A stretch of 64,000 nt of DNA, taken from positions 16,677,396-16,741,395 of the forward strand of contig OW387145.1 in NCBI GenBank assembly GCA_936440205.1. The letters are read 5' to 3'. The notes beneath the pieces were generated by a model. The model searched no databases, had not been told where the DNA came from, and saw nothing but the letters and a program-made list of their open reading frames with translations. A program made the position numbers and the translations under genes. Each line of letters starts with the position of its first letter. Within the stretch, counting starts at the first letter, position 1. The stretch comes from Lepidonotus clava (taxonomy: Eukaryota; Annelida; Polychaeta; Phyllodocida; Polynoidae). Below are positions 20,772 to 34,100 of this stretch, piece by piece.

Positions 20772-23062
20772 TTATATGACGGGGGGATAGGAGGTCGGCA
20801 GGGTGAATGTGACTGTTTTGGAAGTCGCCTTGGCTTAGATCAGCCTTTCACACTAGGCCACGACGCGAGAACGGGCATTTTCAAAGCTTTTGCAATGGTA
20901 ATTTGGACATCATTTCCTTATATGTTTCAAATACACGGCATCTCTACCAGGTTCACTGTAGGCTTGAGTCAAGATTTACGCAGGTGATATCAGTATATCC
21001 TGGTTACCATGGCGACATGAGGTACCGAGGTGAAGAAAGGGTGCCGCCTACCTTGTGGGACGACCCATGAGGAATGTCGGTATTCAAACAGGTAGAGGAT
21101 GGGAGCAGAGGCTACGGAAGGGTTACTTTCCACTATGGAGAAGGATTGAGACATATTTATTGACCCCGCTCCTTACATAGCTGTTGGTCCTTTGCCAAGG
21201 CCATTCAGTTCAGGCCAACACTTCGCATATTAATCACCGTTCCAATTCAAGTAATCAAAACAAGAGACTAAGCTGATTTCTCCCTTTAAATAGAACAGCC
21301 AATTTAGCTCAAGATTATAGTCAAATGATCATAGCCATTCGTGATTATTTTGGTTTCATAAGATACAAATTGTCTTTCCTTTGCATTCATCCCTACCACC
21401 ATAGTAGAAATGTTGGAAAGGGGGTGCGCTTTATTTATGATATCCTGAATGGCGTACGATACTTTTGTCCTAAGACAGGGACAGTCATAGGAAATTAAAA
21501 GGCGGGCCTCCATGTGAGTTCTTAGAAAAGGGTGAACAGATGAATTCACGCTTCTCTGGTCGATATGTGAAAAAAGTAGACACCCTGTTCACCACCATAG
21601 CTCACCAACAAAGGTTTTTTTCTAAATACTGACACCTTTTCGTCCTATCTACAGAATTATCCAACACATAATAGGACAGGTGACACTATTGGGCCAGTTA
21701 ATTGTACCTTATTATCATTTCTTTCTCCGCATAGGCTATAGGGTGTAGCTTTCTGTTAATATTAATTTTATCATACTGTAAAACACATATAATTAGAAGT
21801 ATTCGTATGCATGCATGTGTTTAGGCATACATGTGTTTTGGAAGGCAAGTCCAGGCAAGCTGTTATACCTTTTGGGTCAGTCTGTTATTTGTTAAATTTT
21901 CACATAGCAGTCATGTTATCAGAATAAAGGGGAACTCCAGCAAAAGAAAAAACGAATATCATTTTGCACACAGCGAATATAAAATTCCAAGAATAATGGT
22001 GAAAACAGAATGAAAACCAGGGCAACAGTTCAACAGTTATGGATGAAATAAGGATCTATCGAGCTCTCCTATGGGGGCAGCCATTTTGTTTATATTACCC
22101 ATTATACATTTCACCATCTTATCAACTTGTGGTTCCTGTTTGGCTACCTGATATATAAGTATTATTTATCATTGTGCTGTTTCATATTGCATGTGATCAA
22201 CCTCTTTTTTTATCAAATTCTGTAATTATCAAGTGATGAAACTGAGGATGGCCATGTTTTTCATATTACATAAAAACTGTAGCTATGGTATTGTATTCCC
22301 TAGCAACCACTTGTTTAATTAAGCATTTCCATATGAACCAATCATTTAAAGAGCATCTATGTTATCAGAGTACCCCAAATTCTTAATACTAAACTCAAAC
22401 AATGTATCCTCGTTGCCTAGCAACCATTTCTCATTTTCAGATGCCCAGCAACAAGCTGTTGCTTTGCAGAAACCATGGTTTCTATACTACTTGATATAAT
22501 ATAGTGTGGGTTGCTAGGCAACCAATTTCAATAAGCAGACCATATGATCAGAGTTAACCAATGAAATCAAAGTTTGTGGTAATATAAGAAGCAATGAAGC
22601 ACAATAATAAGCAGTTCCTTTATGTACTTGACGTGACAACACCTCTTCCTTTCCTTAGCCAGAACCACCTCAGGACTAAGAAAAACTGGGAAATGAAGAA
22701 TGAGAGAACGAAGAATAGCATAGTTTAGGCTAAAGTGGTGATTGGATTTAGAAAAATATGGGCTAACTGGGCATGAGAATGAAGAACATGGTGCTTGGGG
22801 AATGAGATGCTGGGAAGATGGTCAGCATGCTACCACCCATCTTGAATATGGCAGAGGGTTGGGATGAGAGGCTGTCTAAACAATGTACACACAGGAAACA
22901 CTACAGCAACAATAAAAACAGGTTGAACTTGTGCTCCTCATCAGTTGATAAAGTAAGACATCGTCATTATGAAACGTCTTAAGTTCTGCATTATGGGAAT
23001 ATTTGAGAGCATTTTCACTAGTTAGCAATAAGAATATGAAAACTTATGTTGAACCCTATTAA
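20772..23062. other. No gene recognised; contains X-box-like sites
   Basis: No exon series or domain found on either strand. The stretch contains the X-box-like cluster listed separately and an isolated GTTACCATGGCGAC near 21002-21015. Confidence 0.45.
22303..22523. promoter_or_regulatory. Cluster of RFX X-box-like palindromes
   Basis: Two near-perfect palindromes, GTTGCCTAGCAACC (22412-22425) and GTTGCTAGGCAAC (22510-22522), fit the RFX consensus (GTTRCC..GGYAAC type). Half-sites occur at 22303-22311 (CTAGCAACC) and near 22442-22460 (CAGCAAC, GTTGCTT). RFX factors control ciliary genes in animals. No gene start is visible close by, so an enhancer or a repeat-derived cluster are both possible. 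Confidence 0.45.
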
Positions 23063-23427
23063 CCTTAAAGGGAGTCAAAAGCAATGTTGGGTCAAAATTT
23101 TGCAAACTCTTTTAACTATTGACATATATTCCACGGCCATAATCTAGGTCTGTGGTAAAATATTGACTGTCAATAAAGACTTAAACTACAACAAAATACA
23201 TTAAAACTTGTCCCTGGTCAATTTTGGTGACCCACCAAAATTGGTTTGTTTACAAACATTGCTGTTTTCAGGCATAAATGACATGAGTATAATGGAGTTC
23301 ACGCAAAGTTATGGTAGGTTATCATGATTTATATTTTACCAATGCCTATAGTTAGACCCTTGGAGTGCATTTACATGGTTATTGAAGTTTGCAAAATTTT
23401 GTCATATTTTGACACACACCCCCTTAA
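23063..23427. mobile_element. MITE, family M1 copy 1
   Basis: The left end is CCTTAAAGGGAGTCAAAAGC and the right end is its degraded inverse (…GACACACACCCCCTTAA). Both ends carry an inner TTTTGCAAACT / AGTTTGCAAAA pair. A second copy lies directly downstream and a third at 29151-29466, showing a dispersed non-coding family. Confidence 0.6.
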
Positions 23428-23474
23428 ATAAATATGAAGAGCAGTCTGGTGGACAATAATATTGGGGTTGGGTC

Positions 23475-23850
23475 CCTTTAAAGGGAGCCAAAAGCAACAT
23501 TGTGTCAATTATAATTATCATAATTGACAAAACTTTCAAACCTCAGATAATGATGGAAATATGTTAGATAAGTCTATTTAAGTTCAGTGGCAAAGTGTTA
23601 GCTGTTAAAACTAGCCTAAACCAAAATAGAATTCAATGAAAGATGGAGATATAATTTATATCTGTTTGTTAATATGCCCGTTTTTTTTGTGGATCCAAAT
23701 TGATTCAGTTGAGCATAGAAAATGTATTTTTGATTATTTTCTGCCATACTTCATGGTTTAGATTTTAACATGGGCAGGAAATAGGCGCATGCAATGGATT
23801 TCTATGATTATTTGAGTTTGTCGAATTTATTTATTTTGGCTCCTTTTAAG
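23475..23850. mobile_element. MITE, family M1 copy 2
   Basis: Starts CTTTAAAGGGAGCCAAAAGC and ends TTTTGGCTCCTTTTAAG, an inverted repeat of about 18 bp with one or two mismatches. Internally there is a short palindrome (AATTATAATTATCATAATT). Head-to-tail neighbour of copy 1. Confidence 0.6.
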
Positions 23851-26519
23851 AGATTTGAACTACTGTAACACATGTAAAGCGTTGAATATACAAGTGCAGT
23901 TTACTGGGAATATGAGGGGACATTGTACAACATTAACAAAGACATAAAAGTAAAATGATTAATCTACTTGTACTACTTTAACTCGACCTTTTCAGATTCT
24001 TTGTATTTAAATTCTCCAGTCGCCATTGGACTGATTAAATGAGCAAATTTACAATGAAAATGTGAAGAATTACTTATCTGTTGGACAAAGTCCAGTGTTT
24101 TTTCAACACACACTCAGGCCGATATCTGTCGTCCGTTATCTTGTCAGCAAACAATAGATGTATTATATTGGCAATGTATCAAATTTAACCAAAAATATAC
24201 ACTGTTAGAACAAATGTTTAGAATCTATTCTTTACTCTAAATAGCATTCTGTTTCCTACCTTTTCCCATTTTCTTGTGAATTAGCAGAAAGTGTTTAGGC
24301 ACTTATTTTAGGGTTTACATGCTTAAAGATTTTTTCTGTTCAAAGGTATTATGATAGGAAGCCGTAACACATGTTTAGGTTGTGATTATGTACAGGAATT
24401 TTGATGTTAATGTGATGTTCTCAGGGGAAGGAGCTGGGACAAGCGGTTGGCTCTTCCACAGTTTCTCCGTTTTCGATATTCGTACTCTTGATAGATCTCA
24501 GCCCAGTCGTACGAGAGCATGAGCGGGATGATCTACTTGAACTTGTCTGGGTTCTCTTGGAAGTCATGGAGGATGACTCAGGTGAACAGTCGTAGGGTTC
24601 TCGGAAACATGGTTGGGATACAACTCATGGGGCTTGTGTGTCACTGGGTTCTTTGGTCCTTGAGGGAATGGGTGGCGAGAGTTGTCACTATGGCCAGGTG
24701 GGGCCAGGATTCGGGGTCTCGTACTGGGTGTCTGGCAACCTCATGTAACTGACCATTTTAGGCTCAGGACAGGGACCATAACAAAAAAATTAAAAGGGTG
24801 GTAGTGTGTAGGCCAATCTCTCATTTTCTTGTCCCTAATGTCGGTTATTAGTTTAACTCATGTCTTCAGTCATTTCGTACCCATCCTTGGGTGTCCGAGT
24901 TCATCCCTCATGTCTACCCCTAAGTCCAACTTCCCCTTTTTGGTCAAACTTCGGTCTATTCCTACTTTGCGGACCCGTATCTCAGGCTGCTCTAGTCTTC
25001 TAATTGGCTAATTAACATTGTGTGGTCACTTTGACCTCTTGCAGGGGTCACTTCCAGTCACTAGAATCTCGTGTTTTACAGGTTTCATGCACTTCCTGCT
25101 TCATGACTCTCATTCATTTCATGTATTTCATGACATGCATTTTTGTATAATTTGTGTACTTTGTGTTGTGCATTTTCATACAATTTGTGATCACACATTT
25201 TACATTAACATTCTACTTTGACTTTGACTTCTCGTAACACCATCTACTTCACATACTCTTTATAATTCGGTCACAAGGCTAAAATACTTAATTGATTACT
25301 ATAATTCATCACATTAATAAAAACTATGAACTTTCTACATGTAGGCCACACCAGTACAGTATTTTACATGGTTGGTTTCATATCAATGAGGTATTAGTGG
25401 TGTTTATGGTCAAACTTTGGGACACAACACATAAATCAGCCCACATTCCTACGGATCGTTAAAGGCATCAGCGTAGGAAAGACTGAACGGCAACTGTTTT
25501 TCTAAAAGAAGGGGGTCTCTATCTATGCTGTCGTAGGCCTATGAACATAGCCTTGATAATAATCCAGGTCAAAACTAGGAACTAAGGAGTTACATATGAG
25601 TTTGTACAAGAATACATAGTACCATTCATAAGTTATTCAGCCATATTTCAATAGAATACTGGGTACGACTTACATTTAATGCTTTCCATCTGTTTATGTC
25701 AGTTTTTTACTCTAGATGCAAAAAGAAATTTAAGCGAAGAATAAGAGGAAATAGTCTAGAAGCTATGTTGATTTCCTTCACATTTAAAACCAAAATTAGG
25801 TTGTTGTGATTTCCCGTCATAAAGGAGTTTTAAGAGGGATTTTGGAACATTTGAAAGTGCAATGATATTGTTTATGTTTATCTAACATGCACTTACAGGA
25901 AGAAACGTACATTTCCGGGAGGATCCCATGACCTTAAGCTTCAACAAAATCATCTGCCACAGTAACTGTGCTCCAGGAATATTTATGATAAACAGTTTAA
26001 CACTGTTGCTATCTTGTCTAAGCAAACATTGTAAAAGTTATCATATTATTACATATTAGACGTACATATTACAGGACGAAAGCTAAGGCCTTATCTCTGA
26101 ATACATGTGATCAGATGTACTGAATGATTACTTATCAGAGACCGCCCAATTTGTTTACACTTTTAATACATCACTTACTGCGTCATTGACAACATGTCAA
26201 TACTTGGGTTGTTAGGACACAATTCGGGTAGTTCCTGGTTTACACTGAACTGGGGTAAGATAGTGTTGGGCTCATAGAGAAAACGCCTTCTATAGTGTCC
26301 TTACAGTGGCTCACTGGTTCTGAGCGACCATAAAGGAGTTTGCGTTTTAGATACCTCAGAACATGTTGATAACTGACAATACAAGCTCTCTATAGAATGC
26401 ACATGAAAAATTGTGTTTGTACCAGTCCTTGTGTCGCACCAGTAGATGGAAGTAGTTTCATTGCATGGATTAAGAGAGGTTGGTTGCCAGGTGTAGCCTA
26501 CGATGTTAAGACACTAACC
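23851..26519. other. No gene recognised
   Basis: I see no exon series, RNA gene or clear repeat on either strand. The stretch near 24420-24750 is slightly GC-richer and may be a decayed repeat, but I could not name it. Confidence 0.4.
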
Positions 26520-26910
26520 AAAAGGGAGCTATTCGACAAAAACGATACATTTGTCGCTTAGTATCAGGCTAACGACGCTATTCAACAAGTAGACGGTACA
26601 CAGCAAACTTGTCGGAGAGTGCCGTTGCTGAGACACTATGCAACAAAAGAGGCTATCCAACAAAATGTGGTCAATTGTTTTGTTGGATAGCGTGAACTGT
26701 TCAGATGCTATACTAAAAAAGACACCATCAAACCAGATTTTTTAAGATGGTATCAGCACAAGCTGCTACGCTATATAAAAATGCTACTACCTGACAAAAT
26801 GCTAGCGCTGTCACTTAGCATCTGCCAAAGACGTTAAGGTATAGGTAAGCTGCTATAAAGTAACATTTCTATCATATTAATGCCATCCTACAAAAGATAT
26901 TATCCAACAA
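26520..26910. repeat. Cluster of CTATCCAACAAAA motifs with a perfect 14-bp hairpin
   Basis: GCTATCCAACAAAA (26652-26665) pairs perfectly with TTTTGTTGGATAGC (26678-26691) across a 12-nt loop. Variants of the same word recur nearby in direct orientation (CTATTCGACAAAA near 26529, CTATTCAACAAG near 26578, CTATGCAACAAAA near 26636, TTATCCAACAACA near 26896). It looks like a motif-rich non-coding element whose ends I could not fix. Confidence 0.5.
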
Positions 26911-27970
26911 CATAATATTATTGCCACGTAGCATCGTTTTTGTTTGATAACATCAGGTAAAACCTGCTGAGCTACAAAAATGCTGCCAAGTGAAATTTCT
27001 GATACCAAGCATCTGCCTAAGATTACGGGGTTAATGACTTTGTTTTGTAAGATAGACTCTTGACTCATAATGTAGGGATCAAAGTTGTAGCCTTTAGATC
27101 CAGTGTCATTGTATGGGTATTCACTACCTATCTCAAATCATTGGAGCCTGGGGTTTGGAATACAGTAGAGGAGCTGGTTGTCATGCATTGCAGTTTTCAT
27201 ATATTTTACATATCTTTGAATAGTCCTCGTTAACTACGTCTTGTTCTCTGAATTTTCCTAAAACAACATAGTGGACTTAATTACAGATCGAGTTACACTA
27301 CATTTGCTAGATGTTTATTCCTGGTGGCTGAAGTAATCTTGGGCTGTAGAAAGTAGAAAGGTATGCATGTGCCCAGGTGATCAGAGAATATGGCGGTAGT
27401 GAGCTGCTGGTCCTGCTTTAGAGCAGATAGAGTTTTGTGGTCTTCTGGTGAAGTCAATGATACAAAGGGATCTGGATGGAAGCATGGTCTGTGTTAGATA
27501 TGAATAGGAACAAACTATGCTTTTTCTCTAATACTAAAAATGGATCCTGAAATTAGGAACATAAATATTGCAACAGCTTGGAAGGTCAAGCATTATACCT
27601 GAAAGCTTTGTGGTAATAAAGACTTTAAAAAGTGCTAGCGAGGAGTCTGATGTTACTGTATCGAGTGGATGTATACCATCTTATGAGAATTCCTATGTTG
27701 GCTACATGCTAGTGGGCGTTGATGGTGATCAAATATATGAGAAATTATACAGATACCCTGTCCCTACACTCATTATGAAACAAGGGTTATTTTACTTCCC
27801 ATACTGCATTGCCGTGCCGCGCACTATGTAGAACAATATATCTGGTCTCCTAGTTTAGTTATTATCATGTAGAAAACAACTGCATATGAGACATTGTCTT
27901 TGTTAGCTCTGAAAATAATGTGAATATACAGAAATCTGCCTGTGAATAAGCTATATTTTGTCTCCTGCAG
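26911..27970 (+). other. Upstream region of the transporter gene; no coding exon seen
   Basis: The first coding exon begins at a splice acceptor, so at least one 5' untranslated exon and the promoter must lie upstream, here or further left. An 87-codon open frame at 27568-27831 has no recognisable domain and is probably chance. I could not place the promoter. Confidence 0.4.
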
Positions 27971-28127
27971 CATGGCGGGGCCGGGCCAGCCTCACTTTCA
28001 CGTGGTCGACTACGTGGTCTTCCTGGCCACCATCGCCGTGTCGCTGGGTATCGGCGTGTACTTCGCCCTGTCAGGGGGCAAGCAGAAAACCAACGAGGAG
28101 TACCTCATGGGCGACAGGAACATGAAG
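27971..28127 (+). CDS. SLC5A8-like: SLC5A8-like coding exon 1 (residues 1-52)
   Basis: The ATG at 27972 lies one base after a strong acceptor (TCTCCTGCAG), so the 5' UTR continues in an upstream exon. It encodes the N-terminal tail and TM1 (VVDYVVFLATIAVSLGIGVY) and ends EYLMGDRNMK before GTCAGT, phase 0. Confidence 0.9.
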
Positions 28128-31100
28128 GTCAGTATCATATTTATTTCTTTATCCATATCAACTTAAAAGTCAAAAAGAAAAGGTTTAAAAGTTGCCATCA
28201 ATATATCAGCGTCTATCATTAATTAAGATGATTGAAGTATCAGCCACAAAATGTTATACAGAATTTCGTTGACTTCTTTGTAAAATTGTCATAACACAAT
28301 ACATTGTCTTCTCGTTTTAGTTTTCTCTTGTTGTTTTTATAACTGATATGAATATTAATCTATGTTGTTATGGTTTTAGGGGTGGCTAAGTGAATGAGAT
28401 GTTGAAAGCTAGAGTAAAATAAGATAGGGTAATATTTCCTGATTCACAAATCAGTAGGGTCTTATAGTTGAAGGCTGTTTAGATGCAGCATGACAAAGCT
28501 GACAGGTAGCATCGTAAATTGCATAAAGCCATTCATTGAGTTATGCACAAACCTTCCTTTACTGTATTTACTTTGGCAGATAGGCCCATGCATACACTCA
28601 AAAACAAACATGTTTTGGTTGCACTTTGTATCCTCAGACAACTTTTTGTTGTTGCAGGTGGTTCCTGTGGCCCTGTCCATTCTCGTGTCATTCGTGTCCT
28701 CAGTGGGTATTTTGGGTACGCCTGCTGAAATGTACGCCTTTGGTACGCAGTTCTCTATGTACATCATAGCGGCCATCCTTGGCTGTATCTACGGAGCCGT
28801 CATCTTCGTACCCCTCTTCTACCCACTCAAACTCACCAGCTCCTTTGAGGTAAGACCTGATAGCAATCTCATATAGAGTGCCACTCAACTCTGCCGTTGC
28901 ATTCTTTAAGATAAAAACTATAGTCAAATATAGGTCAAGTTGTAATATCTACTTTACTATATTAACGATGACACTTTGAGATATGGGGGAGTGTGGTACA
29001 TATTGTACTGGGAGTAATTTGTTGTGCTTATAATGACTGATAAGGGCATTTCAAAGTACGTGCCATAAGCATGCCTATAAGTGGGCATCCTAGATGAACT
29101 GGAGCTACAGACAAATCAGTTCCTATATCACATTCCGTGCACTTTAGGTACTTAGAGGGAGCCAGAAACAATGTTTGTGCTAAAATTTTGCAAACTTAGA
29201 TAACTATACAAAAAAATACATTGTACGAGTCTAACCATGCACCCTATAGAACTCTTTTCCTTTCTGTCTGGAGACAACAATGTTTGTAAACAAACCAATT
29301 TTTGTGGGTCACGAGGTACATGTTTAATTCTATTTCAATGAAGTTAAAGCCTGGTTTCACCATCTCCATTTCATCATGGGTCTTGCTTATGGTCAAAGAA
29401 TGTATTTCAATAGTTAACACAATTTGCAGAATTTTCATCCGACATTGCTTTAGGCATTCACTTTAAGGCATTTCATGACATATCAATCGTATAGCAGGGA
29501 AATATGACAATTGTGATAACATACTAGATCAGTATCCTATTGCTACTCTGATGATGTAGTTGTTCCATTTCAGTATTTCCTACTGCGCTACAGGTCGGAC
29601 GTAGTGCGAAGAGTGGGGACCGTTATGATGTTGTTAAACACCGTGAGTAATGCACATTGTGTATCTTACTTAGAACAATACACGGAACTCTACTTGTGAA
29701 GAAGTGTAGAATTCAAAATGATTATTTTATGTGCGATTCACCCCATATATTCTTTCCTGTCTTGTTCAGTAACGCTAATGCTTTTTATAGTTTATATCGT
29801 TGATGTCTTCCTCTTTCATTCCTCATACCCCACCCTCATTTTCTTTCTCCTCTGTCCCCTTCTTCCTCATTTCCTGCCCCCCATACCTTCTCTCTTCCAC
29901 CTTCCCCTTCTTAGCCTCAGCTCTTCCTCTTTGTCCGCCTCTTCAATCTCCTCTTCTATTTTGTCCTGTTCTGTTTGACCTCCAACGCTTGTGCCCTCTT
30001 TCTCTCTACTTCTCCTGCGGCTCCCCTTCTGTTTCTCCTCCTCCTCTTTTTCCTCTTCTTTCTTCTTCTTCTTCTTCTTCTTCTTCTTCTTCTTCTTCTT
30101 CTTCTTCTTCTTCCTCCTCCTCCTCCTCCTCCTCCTCCTCCTCCTCACCTCCTTTCACCCCCTAATATAAATGGGGTGTAGATAGGGTGTCCCGATGTCC
30201 CGTGTCGAATTTAAGAAACGTGAAGGCCCATTCGCCGTGGCCGATCTTTCTGTCGCTTGGAGCTACGATAAATTTATCGTATAGACAAAACGATAATTCA
30301 AGAGACGATAATTTTATCATTAGAATGTGAAATTTACAAAATAACATTCACACTGAACAAAGGGGGTCCTTGAGATTGCAAACGATCATTTTCTCAAGTG
30401 CCTGTGGCCCTGAATGGGCTCTGAATCGTCGGGAATTCAAACGATTCAATGCAACATGTTAGATCTGATCGCTTGCAGACCTGTCGTTTGCTTTATCGTT
30501 TGCACCAGAATTACAAACGATGAGTGTCGCATGAGATCGTGTGCACCGCGTTCGCCACGGCGAATGGGCCTTCAATGTCCCCTGCAGTGGCGCGTCGCAT
30601 AACCAAACCGTCGCAACAAGGACGTCCTTAAACAAGGACGTCCCTGTAGCGATGGGTCCCGCTGTTGAATTGTGGCTGTTCTACTGGGCTGATTTTGATT
30701 CTGTAAAGGGCTATGGAAAAAAGACATTTAGATCTTAAATTCCTGAAATTTTCAGCCCAGAAAAATGATAAGAAATTGGTGAAAATCGATGCTGAATTTT
30801 GGCACAACAGGGAGAGTTTGACCATGTGCCAAAAATTGTTCCTTACTTTTGTTATGCGACGGGGCACTGTCGTTGTCGCTAGATATTGGCCATGCCCCAT
30901 GTCGAATTAAAGAAATGCCAATGTTGCCCTGTTGATTTTTTAAGAAATGTCCCACGTCTTTGTCGCTAAGGATTGACTATGTCCGACGTCGAAAAAGGGC
31001 CGTTTCGCCCTGTCGATCTTAAGAGTCTATAAACCCATATGAATTTTTGACAATTTATCTTTTCTACAGTGTCCAAAGTCGATACTTTAACACTTTTCTC

Positions 31101-34100
31101 TTATGTCTCTAGATATTTGCTAACGGGACTACACTGTTTGCACCCTCGTCTGCGTTAGAAGCAGGTCGGTATAACTAGCTCATCAATCTCATTTTATTTT
31201 TACATTTCGTTTCCTTAAAATATGGATTACGTGTATCACTAATGGGGAGTGGTGGAGGTTGGGGGGCATACTATTTCATTGACTTACCAGTATGTGCCTT
31301 AACAGACTTATATTAATAATTATATCTTATTACTTAAGAATTTATTCTATTTATGTACTGATTACTCGTCATAACATTCAGCTTAGCGATCGCATATTTG
31401 TGTTTCCTATAGATCTTGTTACTCCATCTAGTGTCAATTTTATATTGTACACCAACATCCCCCTTGTAAAGTGTGTAATAGAAATGACCAAAACAGCTGT
31501 ATGTAGATGGATTGAATAAGCACGAGGGTGTCAGCGGGTGAAGGGTGAGGGGCATGTGAGGCAGGACAGGCTGACACTGAACGGCACGGCTTTAAATACA
31601 AATAAATGCTTTAAAGAAATCCATGGGGAACGACCCATGTGAGAGTGTCCATATGTGAATACGCATGTAAGACTGACCTATGATAGAGCTATGCCTGTTT
31701 TGAGGGTTTTCAATTTAAAAAGAAATATTATTTAAAGCTAAAATGTATATTTATTGTTGTATTTGAACATATCCTAGCTACGGACAAAATTAACCAAAAT
31801 TCGCCAATTTAACATTATGTGACAGCAAATGTACAAATCTGGCTTAATGCTTTCCCCTGCCGTCCGTGTATCCCCCGGGTGAGTGTGTGTGTGGCCGGGT
31901 GTTGACGTTACTGCGGCCCACGTGTGGGGCGCTGTGACCATTCCTGTTTGTTTGTTTGTCTTTCAGTGTCTGGTTTTCCTGTGTGGGCCTCAATCGTACT
32001 CTGCGGTATTTCGACCACCATCTACACAGCTATAGTAAGAACTTAGGATTATCTAAGCTTACATTTACCTTTCATTTCATTTTATTTATTGATACATCTT
32101 TTCATGAGTATTTTCTGTATTATTTGAATCTTAAGTCATTTTCAATATATTAGTGTACACATGCTTCATATTGTATTTTCTTCAATAATTATTTCAGATC
32201 TTTATGATATATCACCTATTCAATGAATGTAGTTCAAAGCACAATTAGATGGTTGCGTTTTAAATAGCTTTCATTTGAAATAAGATCTGACTTCATTATT
32301 CCCTACCTCTTGTGGTGTCTTACCTCAGGGCGGTATGAAGGCTGTCATCTGGACGGACGTCTTTCAGTCCGTCATTATTCTCGTCGGCCTCATCGTCGTG
32401 GCTGTGGTTGTAAGTTACATAATACAAGTTCATAAGGATATGCATTTCAAATTGATCTTTGCACCTGGTCTAATGGCTCGAAAAATAGTTACTCAGAGAA
32501 AAACATCGCTAGTTAGCGTGAACTTACACCCAATTAACCTATATAACGCTAATGACTTCTTTTATGTGGCACATCTCATAAGTAATCATATATCTAATAT
32601 GCATTTTTAACAACAATACGCTTGTTGTCAAGGACGTGGCGCCAGTACATTCTCTGCGTCTTAGCAACATAGATTTGTGGTAAGGCGGCGAAACAATCAC
32701 GTACCTAGTCCAGAAACGTGATAATTATAATTTAAACTCCATTATATTCACATATTACATATTGGTTTTTAATTGCTTTTTCTAATTAATCGTTATCTGG
32801 TACCTCTTTTAGGGCGTGGTGAAGACCGGTGGGTTTGGCGTTGTGTGGGAACTGAACAAGGAATGGGGCAGAATCGAGTTCTTTGAGTAAGTCGTTCTTC
32901 CTCTAAACTGCTAAAGTAAATTCATTATCCTTATTTCGGGACTGATGTAAACTGTAATGGGGCTTTGGGCTGGGAGTGAAGAGAAAAAGAGCCACCAAGA
33001 ACATCCCTTACAATTTCAGTGACCTTCTACATAAACAAGAATATTAAAAAAGCATGCTGATGGTGGGAAATCGCTGTTCTTGTTTGGACAAAATGCCCCG
33101 ATCTGTTTAAGGTACATTTTAAAACGAGGCAACCAATTAGACAAGGAAATACTTTCTGATTGACTATTGTGCTTATGGTGCCATTGTTGACATGTGCTCA
33201 TGACAGTGCTGTGGATATGTGTGACATAGTTATATATGGCTTGTTTTGTAACAAAGCGAATGACGTTCTGGTCTATCTTGTAATTGATGCTCATCTCGGT
33301 CATGTAGATGTGTTTGACATAATGACTTGTTTTATAGTTGTGAAACTACTGAAGAAGACGTCGACGTTCTGGTTGATCGCAGTGCTCATGTCAGTGCTGT
33401 GGATGTGTATGACGTATTTTCTTTTTTTTTTGTTTTCTAGTTTTGATCCTGACCCAACGAAGCAGACCACGTTCTGGTCCATTGTGATGCACATGTCAGT
33501 GCTGTGCATGTGTATGACGTATCATTTCTTTTATATAACTTAATTGTCTTGTAGTTTTGACCCTGACCCAACAAAGCGGACGACGTTCTGGTCCATAGGG
33601 GTGCTCATGTCCGTGCTGTGAATGTGTATGACATAATATGTATAACTTGTTTTGTAGTTTTGACCCTGACCCAATGAAGCAGATGACCTTCTGTTCCATT
33701 GTGTTGCTCATGTCAGTGCTGTGGATGTGTATGACGTTTTATATATAACCTATCTTTGTAGTTTTGACCCTGACCCAACGAAACGGACGACCTTCTGGTC
33801 CATTGTGGTGCTCATGTCCGTGCTGTGGATGTGTATGACGTGTGCCCAGATGTCGGTCCAGCGCTACTGCTCCCTGCCCAGCATGAGGAAGGCCCAGATG
33901 TAGGTACACTTGCAAATGGAAGATGGGTTAACACTGTTAATTTTGGTGGAAATATGGTCGAAAATAAATAAGTTATGTTCAGGTTTCACGCTTCCACTGG
34001 TGGGACGGGATTCGTTCTTAATTTTGTTAAAAGTCAGATAGAATTGAAAATTAAGAGATTCCCTTGGTACATTTCATGCAATGATTTTTACCATATCTAT

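Noticed and set aside
20628-20987. 119-codon frame across the end of a MITE
   Set aside because: It runs from element to flank with no domain.
24420-24760. GC-richer stretch with a 77-codon frame, possible decayed retroelement
   Set aside because: I could not identify any domain or terminal repeat, so I did not name it.
27568-27831. 87-codon open frame upstream of the transporter
   Set aside because: No domain, no splice context and no similarity to the family; probably chance.
28490-28876. 128-codon frame as a separate small gene
   Set aside because: Only 28658-28849 is coding; it is exon 2 of the transporter, and the rest is intron read in frame.
29718-30181. Poly-Leu/Ser and poly-Lys/Arg open frames
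   Set aside because: They are translations of the polypyrimidine tract and its complement.
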